Positions 19,598 to 28,209 of a DNA stretch of 64,000 bases are shown here, one piece after another. The notes beneath the pieces were generated by a model. It did not search any database, was not told the DNA's origin, and saw only the letters and a program-made list of their open reading frames with translations. The stretch lies in NCBI RefSeq assembly GCF_009208775.1, contig NZ_WFLM01000005.1, forward strand, positions 375,168 through 439,167, given 5' to 3'. The stretch's first letter is position 1; each line of letters opens with the position of its first letter. The position numbers and the translations under genes were made by a program. Source of the DNA: Silvanigrella paludirubra. Lineage in GTDB: Bacteria > Bdellovibrionota_B > Oligoflexia > Silvanigrellales > Silvanigrellaceae.

Positions 19598-20312
19598 TTT
19601 CTCTCCCAAAAGGAATTGCTGAATTAAAAATTTGACTCCAAAACTCGTCCCAAGCTGTTTTACTTTCTATATATCCATCAAATAAATCTTTTGTAAAATC
19701 AGGATATTCTAAAATAATTTCACTTATTGCATTTTTAACAATTGTTTGATGGTGTAAATCAATTTCACCAATATGAATATCCCAAAATTCCCATTCTAAA
19801 TTTTGCTTTATTTTCTCAATTTCAGGATTTTTTGAAAAATACTCATGCATAGTAGATAAATAAATTTGACATAAACATTCTCCACCCATTCCGCGCAAAC
19901 CAACTCCATAAGCCCATGAATTTTTGTTTAAAGAATTTTGGACAGATAATAAATAAGGCATACAAGTAGTAGATTCATATTGCAATTCTTCATTTTTAAT
20001 ACCTAAGCTTCTTAAAAAGTTATCGTATAAAATAGGATGTGCTGCTTTTGATTTTCCGTTACCTAATTCATCATTTAGAATTTCTGCTAAAATTGATTTT
20101 AAATTTCCAAAAGGCATTTTACTTATTAATATTCCAAGGTCAGCTATATAATAGTGCGTAAAAAATCGATATTGAATAAATATATTTTTTAGAACATTTA
20201 ATGGAGCTACTTTTAAATATTGTAAATTTTTATCAATCCGGTATTTTTCAGTCATTTTTGTCTGGTCAACTAAATCCCAAAAAATATTTTGCGCCTCATT
20301 CATATTTTCCAT
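19548..20312 (-). CDS. Haem-oxygenase-like diiron protein (iron-containing redox enzyme family)
   Basis: About 255 residues, mostly helical. Probable metal ligands are in NDELGNGKSKAAH, the glutamate of GGECLCQIYLS and the cluster WDIHIGEIDLHHQTIV, the order seen in HDO-fold enzymes such as UndA, SznF and CADD, and in TenA/PqqC relatives. Such enzymes oxidise or fragment amino acids, fatty acids or cofactor precursors using O2. An ATG at 20312 with TTGGAG upstream is the start. It is first in a two-gene operon with the class II aldolase. Substrate unknown. Confidence 0.75.
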   Translation of the reverse strand: MENMNEAQNIFWDLVDQTKMTEKYRIDKNLQYLKVAPLNVLKNIFIQYRFFTHYYIADLGILISKMPFGNLKSILAEILNDELGNGKSKAAHPILYDNFLRSLGIKNEELQYESTTCMPYLLSVQNSLNKNSWAYGVGLRGMGGECLCQIYLSTMHEYFSKNPEIEKIKQNLEWEFWDIHIGEIDLHHQTIVKNAISEIILEYPDFTKDLFDGYIESKTAWDEFWSQIFNSAIPFGRENERRSYASQLILSTSA

Positions 20313-20490
20313 GAATTTCTCCAAATATAAAAAATAATTAATTTTATTTTACAATATTATATTAAATAAATTCTATATATAGATAAAATATAAAACCTCT
20401 ATCGTTACCATAGGTAATAATTATATCTTAAAAAAACATATATTCTCTTTTATTTTTAAAAACTTAAGACTTACCCCTTTACAAACTGTT

Positions 20491-20496
20491 TATAAT
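20491..20496 (+). promoter_or_regulatory. Candidate -10 element of the hsp20 promoter
   Basis: A consensus TATAAT lies 57 bp upstream of the hsp20 ATG. No convincing -35 is present at 17 bp, and no clear heat-shock sigma consensus was found. Confidence 0.35.
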
Positions 20497-20507
20497 GATT
20501 ACTTTAA

Positions 20508-20521
20508 TTTTGTGGTTAGAA
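20508..20521. repeat. 14-bp inverted repeat, left copy flanking hsp20
   Basis: TTTTGTGGTTAGAA here is the exact complement of 21052-21065, just beyond the hsp20 stop. The pair brackets the gene closely. Confidence 0.8.
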
Positions 20522-20552
20522 AAATGTTTTATTATAATTAGGAGGAATTTTT

Positions 20553-21035
20553 ATGTCATTTTTACAAAATTTCAAGAAACCTTCTTCTCTCATATCTCGC
20601 TTTGAGGAAGATCCTTTTTATGAATTACAAACAAATATTAATAAACTCTTTGGTAGTCTAATAAATGAGCCGTTAAACGATAAATCATTATCCAAAAAAA
20701 TTAAATGGAATCCATCCATTGAATTAAAAGAAACACCAAAAGAATTTATACTTATTGCTGATTTACCAGGTTGTGAAAAAAAGGATATTCATATTACTCT
20801 TCAAAATGATATTCTTACCATTAAAGGCGAAAGAAACTTTGAAGAAAATAAAAATGATGACAAGTATCATTTAAGTGAAAGGTTTTATGGTTCCTTTGAA
20901 AGACAAATACATATGCCTGAAAGCTTAATAAACAAAGAAAGAATTGACGCAAAATTTAATAATGGAGTTCTAACTGTTTCTTTAGAAAGAAAAAATGAAA
21001 TTCAAAATAATTCAAAAAGAATTGAAATCAATTAA
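20553..21035 (+). CDS. Small heat-shock protein, Hsp20/alpha-crystallin family
   Basis: ATP-independent chaperone of 160 residues that holds unfolding proteins for refolding by DnaK/ClpB. The alpha-crystallin domain runs from about residue 50 (WNPSIELKETPKEFILIADLPG) through DIHITLQNDILTIKGER to the conserved FNNGVLTVSLER. An arm of about 45 residues precedes it (SRFEEDPFYELQTNINKLF). A strong AGGAGG lies before the ATG. It stands alone, with a 15-bp-stem terminator between it and fabF. Confidence 0.92.
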   Translation: MSFLQNFKKPSSLISRFEEDPFYELQTNINKLFGSLINEPLNDKSLSKKIKWNPSIELKETPKEFILIADLPGCEKKDIHITLQNDILTIKGERNFEENKNDDKYHLSERFYGSFERQIHMPESLINKERIDAKFNNGVLTVSLERKNEIQNNSKRIEIN

Positions 21036-21051
21036 TTCAATACATATTTAA

Positions 21052-21065
21052 TTCTAACCACAAAA
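21052..21065. repeat. 14-bp inverted repeat, right copy flanking hsp20
   Basis: TTCTAACCACAAAA, the complement of 20508-20521. It abuts the terminator stem that follows. Confidence 0.8.
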
Positions 21066-21100
21066 AAATCGTTGTAACTTGTTAAAAGTTACAACGATTT
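21066..21100 (-). terminator. Rho-independent terminator between hsp20 and fabF
   Basis: Perfect 15-bp stem (AAATCGTTGTAACTT and complement) with a 5-nt loop. On the minus strand it is followed by a run of seven to eight T, so it mainly terminates fabF; it may also stop hsp20 transcripts. Confidence 0.85.
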
Positions 21101-21120
21101 ATCTAATTAAAATATCAAAA

Positions 21121-22362
21121 TTAATTTTTAAACTTTTTAAAAGCTAAAGAAACATTTGTTCCGCCAAATCCAAATGAATTAGATAAAACAGCGTTCACTT
21201 CTTTTTTAACTGCTTTTAAAGGGGTATAGTTCAAATCACAATGTTCGCCTGGATTTTCTAAATTAATTGTTGGTGGAATAATTCCTGTTTTAATTGCCAT
21301 AACTGAAAATACAGCTTCAATACCACCTGCTGCACCTAGTAAATGTCCTGTCATACTTTTTGTAGAGCTTACATTTAGTTTATAAGCTTGTTCTCTGAAA
21401 ACTGTTTTAATTGCCTGAGATTCGCACAAATCATTTAGCTCTGTAGATGTTCCATGGGCATTTATATAATCAATATCTTCAGGTTTTAATCCAGAGGTAT
21501 CGAGCGCCTGTTGCATAGCTCGGGCACCACCTTCTCCTTCAGGAGCTGGGGATGTAAAATGATAAGCATCTCCTGATGCACCAAAACCAGCTATTTCACA
21601 AATAATATTAGCTCCACGTGCTTTTGCGTACTCATAATCTTCTAAAATAAGTATTCCAGAACCTTCACCCATTATAAAACCACTTCTATCTCTATCGAAT
21701 GGTCTAGAAGCTTTTTCTGGTTCATCAGAACGATTTGAGCACAATGCTTTCATTTGTCCAAAACCAGCGTAAGCAATTAAACTTAAAGCGGATTCAGCGC
21801 CTCCACAAATCATTGCTTTTGCTCTACCAGATTGGATGTACATCATTGCATCACCAATAGAGTGAGCTCCGCTTGAACAAGCTGTTGCAGCACAAATATT
21901 TGGACCTTTTGCACCTGTTTCAGAAGAGACCACACCAGCAGCCATATTTCCTATAAAACCCGGAATCGTAAAAGGAGAAACGCGTTTAATTCCTTTTGTT
22001 CTTGCGATAAAAGATTGATCTTCTAAATAACCTAGAGCGCCAATTCCAACTCCTATTGAAACACCAATTTGATGATGATTTGTGGCATTAATTTCAAGAT
22101 TAGCGTTTGCTAATGCCATTTTAGAAGCAGCAACGGCGAGTTGCACAAAACGTTGATTACGTTTAGCTTCTTTCTCATTCATGTATTTAGTTGGATCAAA
22201 ATTTTTCACTTCACCAGCAATCGTTACGCAATTTTCAGGTGGTTCAAACATGGTTAATTTGCCGATACCACTTTTGCCTGCAATTACGTTTTCCCAGCAT
22301 TCCTCTAAATTATTGCCGATTGGACATACGATTCCAAGGCCTGTAACAACGACTCGTTTCAT
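21121..22362 (-). CDS. fabF: 3-oxoacyl-[acyl-carrier-protein] synthase II
   Basis: Condensing enzyme that extends acyl-ACP chains with malonyl-ACP in fatty-acid synthesis. At 413 residues it is full length. The catalytic cysteine is in ATACSSGAHS (about residue 163), with histidines in NAHGTSTELND and SMTGHLLGAAGG, and the glycine-rich end SNSFGFGGTNVSLAF. GAGGG precedes the ATG. It is not next to acpP or fabD here, and fabG lies 27 kb away, so the fab genes are dispersed. A strong terminator follows. Confidence 0.95.
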   Translation of the reverse strand: MKRVVVTGLGIVCPIGNNLEECWENVIAGKSGIGKLTMFEPPENCVTIAGEVKNFDPTKYMNEKEAKRNQRFVQLAVAASKMALANANLEINATNHHQIGVSIGVGIGALGYLEDQSFIARTKGIKRVSPFTIPGFIGNMAAGVVSSETGAKGPNICAATACSSGAHSIGDAMMYIQSGRAKAMICGGAESALSLIAYAGFGQMKALCSNRSDEPEKASRPFDRDRSGFIMGEGSGILILEDYEYAKARGANIICEIAGFGASGDAYHFTSPAPEGEGGARAMQQALDTSGLKPEDIDYINAHGTSTELNDLCESQAIKTVFREQAYKLNVSSTKSMTGHLLGAAGGIEAVFSVMAIKTGIIPPTINLENPGEHCDLNYTPLKAVKKEVNAVLSNSFGFGGTNVSLAFKKFKN

Positions 22363-22534
22363 TTATCAAACCCTCTCATCAAAACAAAATAAAAGATCAA
22401 ATGAATAAATACTATCTAGCCCGTATCTTATAAACGTGCTACCTATGCAATTTCTCCAGGCTGTTAATGCTCTGGATCAAAATTTCAACATATACCACAC
22501 CCTAAGTAATACACGTTGAGTAAGGAACGCAACT

Positions 22535-23203
22535 ATGAATAATCTTAAACAAACAATACTTAACAAAAAAGCTATACTTTGGGATTTTGATGGATGCCTA
22601 TGTGACTCGGAACGAATTCATTTTTTAGCATATGAAAAGGCATTTATGCAATATAATCATATATTAAATGAGCACGAGTATTATGAAACCTTTACCCATA
22701 CAGGTGGAGGAGTGTCAAAAGAAATTGAAAAGTATAATATCAAATGCGATCCCGATTTAATCCGCAAAGAAAAAGCAAAATATTATTGGCAACTCATTTC
22801 AGACTACCAAGCAAAAATATATCCTGAAATACCTGAAATTTTGTCTATTTTAAATAAAAAAGGGATTATTAATGCAATAGCTAGCAATAGTCCTGCAAAT
22901 GAAATTAATCTTATTCTTTCACAACATAAAAGCGAAAATCTTCCCATAGATATGATTGTTGGCCTTGAACAAGGAATGCGCAAAAAACCTTTTCCCGATT
23001 TATATAATAAAGCAATTTCACAATTAGGAATTGAACCTTCCGAAGCTTTAGTGATTGAAGATTCTGAACGCGGACTTATTGCTGCACATGAAGCAGGCTG
23101 TGAATCCGTTTGGGTAAAAACATCTTTAAATATTCGCTTTGAAACAAAAACATCATATATATCAAGACTTACTCATGCTGAAATTTTAAGTGCATTAAAG
23201 TAA
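22535..23203 (+). CDS. HAD-superfamily phosphatase, beta-phosphoglucomutase-like
   Basis: A 222-residue HAD IA enzyme. Motif I is LWDFDGCLCDSERIH, motif II IASNSPANE, motif III within GMRKKPFPDLY, motif IV VIEDSERGLIAAHEAGCESVWV. The cap between residues 25 and 95 and the DSE after motif I resemble phosphoglucomutase-like sugar-phosphate enzymes. The first aspartate after DFDG is C rather than T/V, a tolerated change. Ribosome site AAGGAACG. The lipoate ligase gene starts 4 bp after the stop, so the two are probably co-transcribed, though no functional link is evident. Confidence 0.85.
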   Translation: MNNLKQTILNKKAILWDFDGCLCDSERIHFLAYEKAFMQYNHILNEHEYYETFTHTGGGVSKEIEKYNIKCDPDLIRKEKAKYYWQLISDYQAKIYPEIPEILSILNKKGIINAIASNSPANEINLILSQHKSENLPIDMIVGLEQGMRKKPFPDLYNKAISQLGIEPSEALVIEDSERGLIAAHEAGCESVWVKTSLNIRFETKTSYISRLTHAEILSALK

Positions 23204-23207
23204 CGAT

Positions 23208-23873
23208 ATGTGGATGGATAATTGGGTATTAAATTTACCAAAAAAATATTGGCCAAAATACAAATCTCAAGATTTGAATGAAAATTCTTTTTTATTTCGA
23301 TTTTTTGAAACAAAACGAAATGTTGTTGTTTTATCAAGCTCCAATAAACCAGATATTGAAGCCAATGTTCTTGAATGTGAAAAAAATAACGTTCCTATTT
23401 TGAGAAGAAAAGGTGGTGGGGGAACTGTTGTTTTAGGTGAAGGATGTCTCATTTTAACTTTTGCATTTTATGCAAAAGATGTTTTTGGAAACAATAAATA
23501 CTTTCAAATGATCAACCAACTTTGGATTAATGCCTTAAAAGAAGCTGGTTGTCCCGAACTTTCGCAAAATGGAATAAGTGATATAAGTTTTTTAGATAAA
23601 AAAATTGCTGGTACAAGTATTTTTAGAAAAAAACATTTACTCGTCTATCAAGGAAGCTTACTCGTAAATCCTAATATTGAATTTATTTCGCAACTATTAG
23701 CTCACCCATCCCGTGAACCCGATTACAGACAAGGCAGAGATCACAATAGTTTTTTAACAACAACACAAAAACTAGGTTGCCCATTAACGGCTAGTGAACT
23801 CGCTGATCATTGTCAGGCGTATTTTCAACAACATGTTGCTCAATTTTTTCAAAATGAAATTCTTAACAAATAA
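23208..23873 (+). CDS. Lipoate-protein ligase A-family protein
   Basis: A 221-residue member of the biotin/lipoate ligase fold. Typical motifs are PILRRKGGGGTVVLGEGCL (the RRxGGGGT/V nucleotide and lipoyl loop), DISFLDKKIAGTSIFRKK with the catalytic lysine region, and LVYQGSLLVN. It would transfer lipoate or octanoate to the E2 and GcvH domains. The separate C-terminal accessory domain of E. coli LplA is absent, as in bipartite or LipM-like enzymes, so the exact activity (ligase or octanoyltransferase) is open. Confidence 0.82.
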   Translation: MWMDNWVLNLPKKYWPKYKSQDLNENSFLFRFFETKRNVVVLSSSNKPDIEANVLECEKNNVPILRRKGGGGTVVLGEGCLILTFAFYAKDVFGNNKYFQMINQLWINALKEAGCPELSQNGISDISFLDKKIAGTSIFRKKHLLVYQGSLLVNPNIEFISQLLAHPSREPDYRQGRDHNSFLTTTQKLGCPLTASELADHCQAYFQQHVAQFFQNEILNK

Positions 23874-23880
23874 TTTTTTA

Positions 23881-25305
23881 TTAATTTAAAACAATATTTG
23901 CATTTTCTGTTACTAAAACATTATACAGAATATTAGGTATTTCTTCATAATTATCTAAAAATTTAATTAAAGGAATTTTTCCGTTACTTTCTGGTAAAAT
24001 ATCATCTAACTTTTCTATTTCAAAAGTTATAGAATCATCCGAATTAATTTGTTTTAAATATTTAATTACATTTAATTCACAATTTAATAAATAAATATCA
24101 TCACAAACAAGACTTATTTTAAAATAATTATTGCCTATAAGAATTTGAGCTTTAACAACTTCTATTGATTTTGCTATAATTTCATAAAATGTTAATGTAA
24201 ATATTTCAATAGGCTCTCCATTATTATTTTTAAAAACGATGGGTCTATATTTTCTTCCTATAATCCCTTCAAAGGAAAACGCCTCATTTTCATTAGCACT
24301 AGATAACGCTAAGTCTCCTAATTCGTATCTAATTAACGGTTGCGACAAATTTACAAAATTTGTAATTACAACCTTTCCAATTTGTCCTTTTGGAACTGGT
24401 TTATTATTTTCGTCTAATATCTCTACATGATTTAAGTTATTAAATAATTTAAATTTACCAAAATTTTTTCTTACTGCCATATTCATACATTCACTGCAAT
24501 TATAAAGATTATAAATATCTGAATTGAAATTTTCTTTAATTAATTTTAAATTTTCGTCTGTTAAAACCTCACCAGAAAGATATATTTTTTTAGGATTTAT
24601 TTTTAATAATCCTTCTTTTTTATATTTAGTAAGAGATATAAAAATGCCAGGATATGCAATTATCATTTCTGGTTTAAATTGATTCAGTTCATTTATAATT
24701 TCATTGATAGGATTTTTAATTGATATTTCTTTTTTATTATATACAGAAACAGGGGCATATCTAAACACCAACGAAGCTATTGTTCTTGTTTCTAATACAG
24801 CCAACAAGACAACTCTAGTTTTTATTGAAAATAAAGATTTATATGGTTTAGCATTATTAATAAAATTATTGAATATAATTTTTTTTAATTCTCTATTTTC
24901 GTACAATACAGGCAATTTAACACCCGATGTGCCAGAAGTATATACACAATTATATTTATTATCTATGAGTTCATGAGTTTGAGACCTAATCAAAGATTCA
25001 AATATTTTATTGCTATTTATATCCTTGGAGCAGATAATATCTTTATAATTGTTTATAATATCCGACTTTTTTATCACAGGAAGAGATTCAAAAGTAATTT
25101 TTGCTATGTTTTTTTCGTTAATACCATTTTCATTAAATATTTTCTTATAAAATAAAGAATTATGATAAGCATGTTTTGCAATTTTTCTTAATTTATATAT
25201 TTTTAAAATATTAATTAATTTATATTTTAACTTTATACTAAAAATAGATAAAAAATCAGCAAATTTTATTAATAATAACTCAATCATTGTTTTAATAAAA
25301 AGCAT
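23881..25305 (-). CDS. Phenylacetate-CoA ligase (PaaK/CapK)-like adenylate-forming enzyme
   Basis: A 474-residue ANL-superfamily protein. The phosphate-binding loop is VYTSGTSGVKLPVLYE near residue 122, with IYLSGEVLTDENL, IYNLYNCSECMNMA (adenine and aryl region) and QPLIRYELGDLA towards the C-terminus, the order found in PaaK-like enzymes. It would activate a carboxylic acid as acyl-AMP, with CoA or amine as acceptor. The N-terminus is basic and hydrophobic, possibly membrane-associated. It is more AT-rich than neighbours and is alone, converging with the lipoate ligase gene. Substrate unknown. Confidence 0.78.
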   Translation of the reverse strand: MLFIKTMIELLLIKFADFLSIFSIKLKYKLINILKIYKLRKIAKHAYHNSLFYKKIFNENGINEKNIAKITFESLPVIKKSDIINNYKDIICSKDINSNKIFESLIRSQTHELIDNKYNCVYTSGTSGVKLPVLYENRELKKIIFNNFINNAKPYKSLFSIKTRVVLLAVLETRTIASLVFRYAPVSVYNKKEISIKNPINEIINELNQFKPEMIIAYPGIFISLTKYKKEGLLKINPKKIYLSGEVLTDENLKLIKENFNSDIYNLYNCSECMNMAVRKNFGKFKLFNNLNHVEILDENNKPVPKGQIGKVVITNFVNLSQPLIRYELGDLALSSANENEAFSFEGIIGRKYRPIVFKNNNGEPIEIFTLTFYEIIAKSIEVVKAQILIGNNYFKISLVCDDIYLLNCELNVIKYLKQINSDDSITFEIEKLDDILPESNGKIPLIKFLDNYEEIPNILYNVLVTENANIVLN

Positions 25306-25554
25306 AATTTAAAACCTTTCTAAATATAAGATTATAAATCTTTTATATTCTCAATTATTTTCTATTATTTCTCTTATCTTATTTTTGTTTAAAAAAAATA
25401 AAGTATTATTTATTAAAAAATATAGGGACATAAAACCCGTCTCATTATAAATTCCATAAAAAAAGATTACATTATAATAATAGTATTTTTTTAATATTTT
25501 TGTTTTATGTCAAGCATTTGTCATCATGCATTTACTGAATGAATTTATTTTATT

Positions 25555-26511
25555 TTACTCAATTTCCGAATGCTGCTCAATTCGAACCAAAAATCGATCT
25601 TTTCCTTCATAATCACAGAGAGCAAACCATTCATTTAATGGCAAGTTCCACATAGGATGATTTATTTGAATAACTTTACTCACACTATTACAAATTTTTT
25701 GAGGCTGTTTTTCAGCCAATTCCATAGAAAAAATACTATTTTTATTTAATAATTCAAATTGAATAATATTTTGTAAAATATTTTTACCTATTTTTAGCCC
25801 ATTATCATCACAAACTAATGCAATTTTAGGTTCAAAATCTTTTACACCAACATCAAGCTTCTGCCATTCTTCTTCTGTAACATAGGGTGGGTTAGAAACA
25901 ATAATATCTGCTTTTTTATATTCTAATGAAAGCATTTTAAATAAATCAATATTTGTTACATCGGCATTTATCCAAGTAACATTTGAAACAGAATTTAATT
26001 CTGCATTTTTAATACAAACATCAATTGCATCTTTAGATAAATCAATACCAACTACTTTTGCTTCAGGATATTTTTTTGCTAAAGCTATAGCAAGACAGCC
26101 CGATCCTGTGCATAAATCAAAAATAACTTTTGGCTTTTCATTTTTTAATTTATATTTTTGCAAAACAAAATCTAACATGGTTTCTGTTTCTGGCCTTGGT
26201 ATTAACACACGATTATCTACATATAATTTAATATCATGCCAATATTTTTCATTTAACAAGTAAGATACAGGCTCACCTTTTAAGCGTTTTTTTACAAGCT
26301 CTCTAAATAAATTACGTTCTTTTTCTGTTAGAGGTTTATCAATTTCAATATATAATTGAATTTTTGAAAGGTTAAGAACACGACTTAAAAGAAGTTGAGT
26401 ATCTAAAAGTGGCGTTTCAATACCACTTTCAGAAAATCTTTTTGTGGTCCAATTTAAAATCTCTCTAACTGACCACAATATTTCTTTTTTTTCTTGTCCA
26501 ATGACTTGCAT
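25555..26511 (-). CDS. prmC: Release-factor glutamine N5-methyltransferase
   Basis: Methylates the glutamine of the GGQ motif in release factors. The SAM-binding motif is VIFDLCTGSGCLAIALA (around residue 134) and the catalytic NPPY is in IIVSNPPYVTEEEW. The N-terminal helical domain contains LLDTQLLLSRVL. 318 residues is slightly longer than typical. It begins 4 bp after the prfA stop, the classical prfA-prmC operon, so the enzyme is made with its substrate. Confidence 0.94.
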   Translation of the reverse strand: MQVIGQEKKEILWSVREILNWTTKRFSESGIETPLLDTQLLLSRVLNLSKIQLYIEIDKPLTEKERNLFRELVKKRLKGEPVSYLLNEKYWHDIKLYVDNRVLIPRPETETMLDFVLQKYKLKNEKPKVIFDLCTGSGCLAIALAKKYPEAKVVGIDLSKDAIDVCIKNAELNSVSNVTWINADVTNIDLFKMLSLEYKKADIIVSNPPYVTEEEWQKLDVGVKDFEPKIALVCDDNGLKIGKNILQNIIQFELLNKNSIFSMELAEKQPQKICNSVSKVIQINHPMWNLPLNEWFALCDYEGKDRFLVRIEQHSEIE

Positions 26512-26514
26512 ATT

Positions 26515-27588
26515 TTATTTGCCTTCAGCTTGTAACTTTAATGCTTCAGCTTGATAAAACTGACGTAACATATTAAGCATTTCCTGAATTTCGCCTTCCA
26601 TAAATGCGTCAATAGAGTGGATCGTATGATTAATTCTATGATCTGTAACGCGAGATTGAGGAAAGTTATAAGTACGAATTCTTTCGCTCCTATCGCCTCT
26701 ACCCACTTGTGATTTACGTTCTTCCGAGAATGCTTTCTCTTTTTCAATTTCAGCCGCTTCAAGCAGTTTAGCTTGTAAGATTTTCATTGCTTTAGAACGG
26801 TTTTTTATTTGAGAGCGCTCATCTTGACATGCTACTACAATTCCACTTGGAATATGGGTTATACGAACAGCTGAGTCCGTTCTATTGACGTGCTGACCTC
26901 CTGCCCCACCAGCTCGGTAGGTGTCTACACGAAGATCATTTTCATTGATTGAAACTTCCACATCATCGGCTTCAGGCAATACAGCTACTGTAATGGTTGA
27001 AGTATGAACTCGCCCCTGCGCCTCTGTTTGAGGTACACGTTGAACACGATGAACACCACTTTCATATTTAAGAATGCTGTAAACACCTTCTCCTTCAATC
27101 AAAGCAATAACTTCTTTTGTGCCCCCAAGTTCATTTTCATTGAGTGACATGATTTCCATTTTCCATTTTTTACGTTCTGCATAACGAGCATAAGCCCTAA
27201 AAAGCTGACCCGCAAATAAGCTGGCTTCATCACCACCAGCTCCAGCACGAATTTCTAGAAAAATATTTTTTCCGTCATTGGGATCTTTGGGAAGCAAATG
27301 TATAGCGAGGTCTTTTTCAAGTTCTTCATAACGTGCTTTTAAGCTTTTAAGCTCATCAAAAGCAAGGTCTTTCATTTCCCCTGTGCTTTCTTCCATAAGC
27401 TCTTCTGTTGATTTTTTATCTTCTTCTATTTTTTTAAATTCTCTAAACAAACGCACCGTTTCTTCAAGATCAGAGCGCTCTTTGCTTAGTTTGCGAAATT
27501 CAGTGTTGTTTGAAATAATTTCGGGGCGAGAAAGAAGGCTTTCGAGCTCAAGAAATCTACGTTCAATTTTAGCAAGCTGTAGCATCAT
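26515..27588 (-). CDS. prfA: Peptide chain release factor 1
   Basis: Recognises UAA and UAG stop codons and triggers peptide release. The catalytic loop GGQHVN appears in YRAGGAGGQHVNRTDSA, and the stop-reading tripeptide position reads PQT in RVQRVPQTEAQGRVHTST, where E. coli has PAT and other bacteria PET. The frame opens at 27609 with TTG codons; the ATG at 27588 gives a normal RF1 N-terminus of about 357 residues. It is followed by prmC. Confidence 0.95.
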   Translation of the reverse strand: MMLQLAKIERRFLELESLLSRPEIISNNTEFRKLSKERSDLEETVRLFREFKKIEEDKKSTEELMEESTGEMKDLAFDELKSLKARYEELEKDLAIHLLPKDPNDGKNIFLEIRAGAGGDEASLFAGQLFRAYARYAERKKWKMEIMSLNENELGGTKEVIALIEGEGVYSILKYESGVHRVQRVPQTEAQGRVHTSTITVAVLPEADDVEVSINENDLRVDTYRAGGAGGQHVNRTDSAVRITHIPSGIVVACQDERSQIKNRSKAMKILQAKLLEAAEIEKEKAFSEERKSQVGRGDRSERIRTYNFPQSRVTDHRINHTIHSIDAFMEGEIQEMLNMLRQFYQAEALKLQAEGK

Positions 27589-27659
27589 GAGTTTATATTC
27601 CAATTGCAAATAAAGTGAAACCGAATAAGAGGCTCTAAAACCCTCTTAACACGCAAAAA

Positions 27660-27688
27660 GGGAGCATCCAAAGATTGGACATGCCCCC
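27660..27688 (-). terminator. Terminator after rpmE
   Basis: On the minus strand, GGGGGCATGTCC pairs imperfectly with GGATGCTCCC, followed by CTTTTTG. It lies 25 bp past the rpmE stop and separates rpmE from prfA. Confidence 0.75.
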
Positions 27689-27712
27689 TGTTTATATCTT
27701 AAATATAAGATT

Positions 27713-27931
27713 TTACTTGCTTGTTTGAACTGTCTTAGCCGCATATTTACGGTTGAAGCGCTCAATACGTCCTGCAGTATCTAGAACCTTGTGTTTACCT
27801 GTCCAAAATGGATGGCATACGTTGCAAGTTTCGATTTTTAATACATTTTTTGTGCTACGTGTTTCAAATGTATTCCCACAAGCGCAGTGAACTTCGCATG
27901 GGCCAAATTTAGGATGAATGCTTTCTCTCAT
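27713..27931 (-). CDS. rpmE: 50S ribosomal protein L31 (zinc-binding form)
   Basis: A 72-residue ribosomal protein. The four cysteines of the zinc form are present: CACG near residue 16 and CNVC near 36. The start [10 protein letters not shown] and the end [11 protein letters not shown] are typical. It has its own leader, promoter and terminator. The cysteine-containing form is often replaced by a cysteine-free paralogue under zinc limitation; none is seen here. Confidence 0.95.
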   Translation of the reverse strand: MRESIHPKFGPCEVHCACGNTFETRSTKNVLKIETCNVCHPFWTGKHKVLDTAGRIERFNRKYAAKTVQTSK

Positions 27932-27987
27932 AAAAACCTCAGAGTTATTAATAGCTTACGCTTGTGTGACTTGCGTGAAAAACTTCC

Positions 27988-28004
27988 TGCCGAGATTCAC
28001 GGCA
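27988..28004 (-). promoter_or_regulatory. Small hairpin followed by T-run in the rpmE leader
   Basis: On the minus strand, TGCCG-TGAATCT-CGGCA is followed by GGAAGTTTTT, about 55 bp before the rpmE start. It may be an attenuator or a protein-binding site for autoregulation. The short stem makes this tentative. Confidence 0.35.
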
Positions 28005-28018
28005 CCTGAAGATGGCAT

Positions 28019-28047
28019 CTAGTAGCAAATGACGGGATTAGAGTCAA
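28019..28047 (-). promoter_or_regulatory. Sigma70-type promoter of rpmE
   Basis: On the minus strand, TTGACT (28047-28042) and TACTAG (28024-28019) are spaced by exactly 17 bp, giving a leader of about 80 nt. Confidence 0.6.
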
Positions 28048-28209
28048 CGTCTAAATGCAAGGATTTTAAGAAATCTTTTCCAGGCTATTGACATCACTCC
28101 CTTTTTTGTTACCTTAAAAGTGCAGTCTGCTTTAAGTGATTTTTATTATAATTCATCCTAAAAATCTTTGTTTTAAAATTTTTTAATATTAAAAGTTAAG
28201 GATGTTCAA

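Noticed and set aside
26515-27588. PQT in place of PAT in the stop-codon-reading loop of RF1
   Set aside because: The middle residue varies naturally (PAT, PET, PVT), so it does not suggest an altered genetic code.
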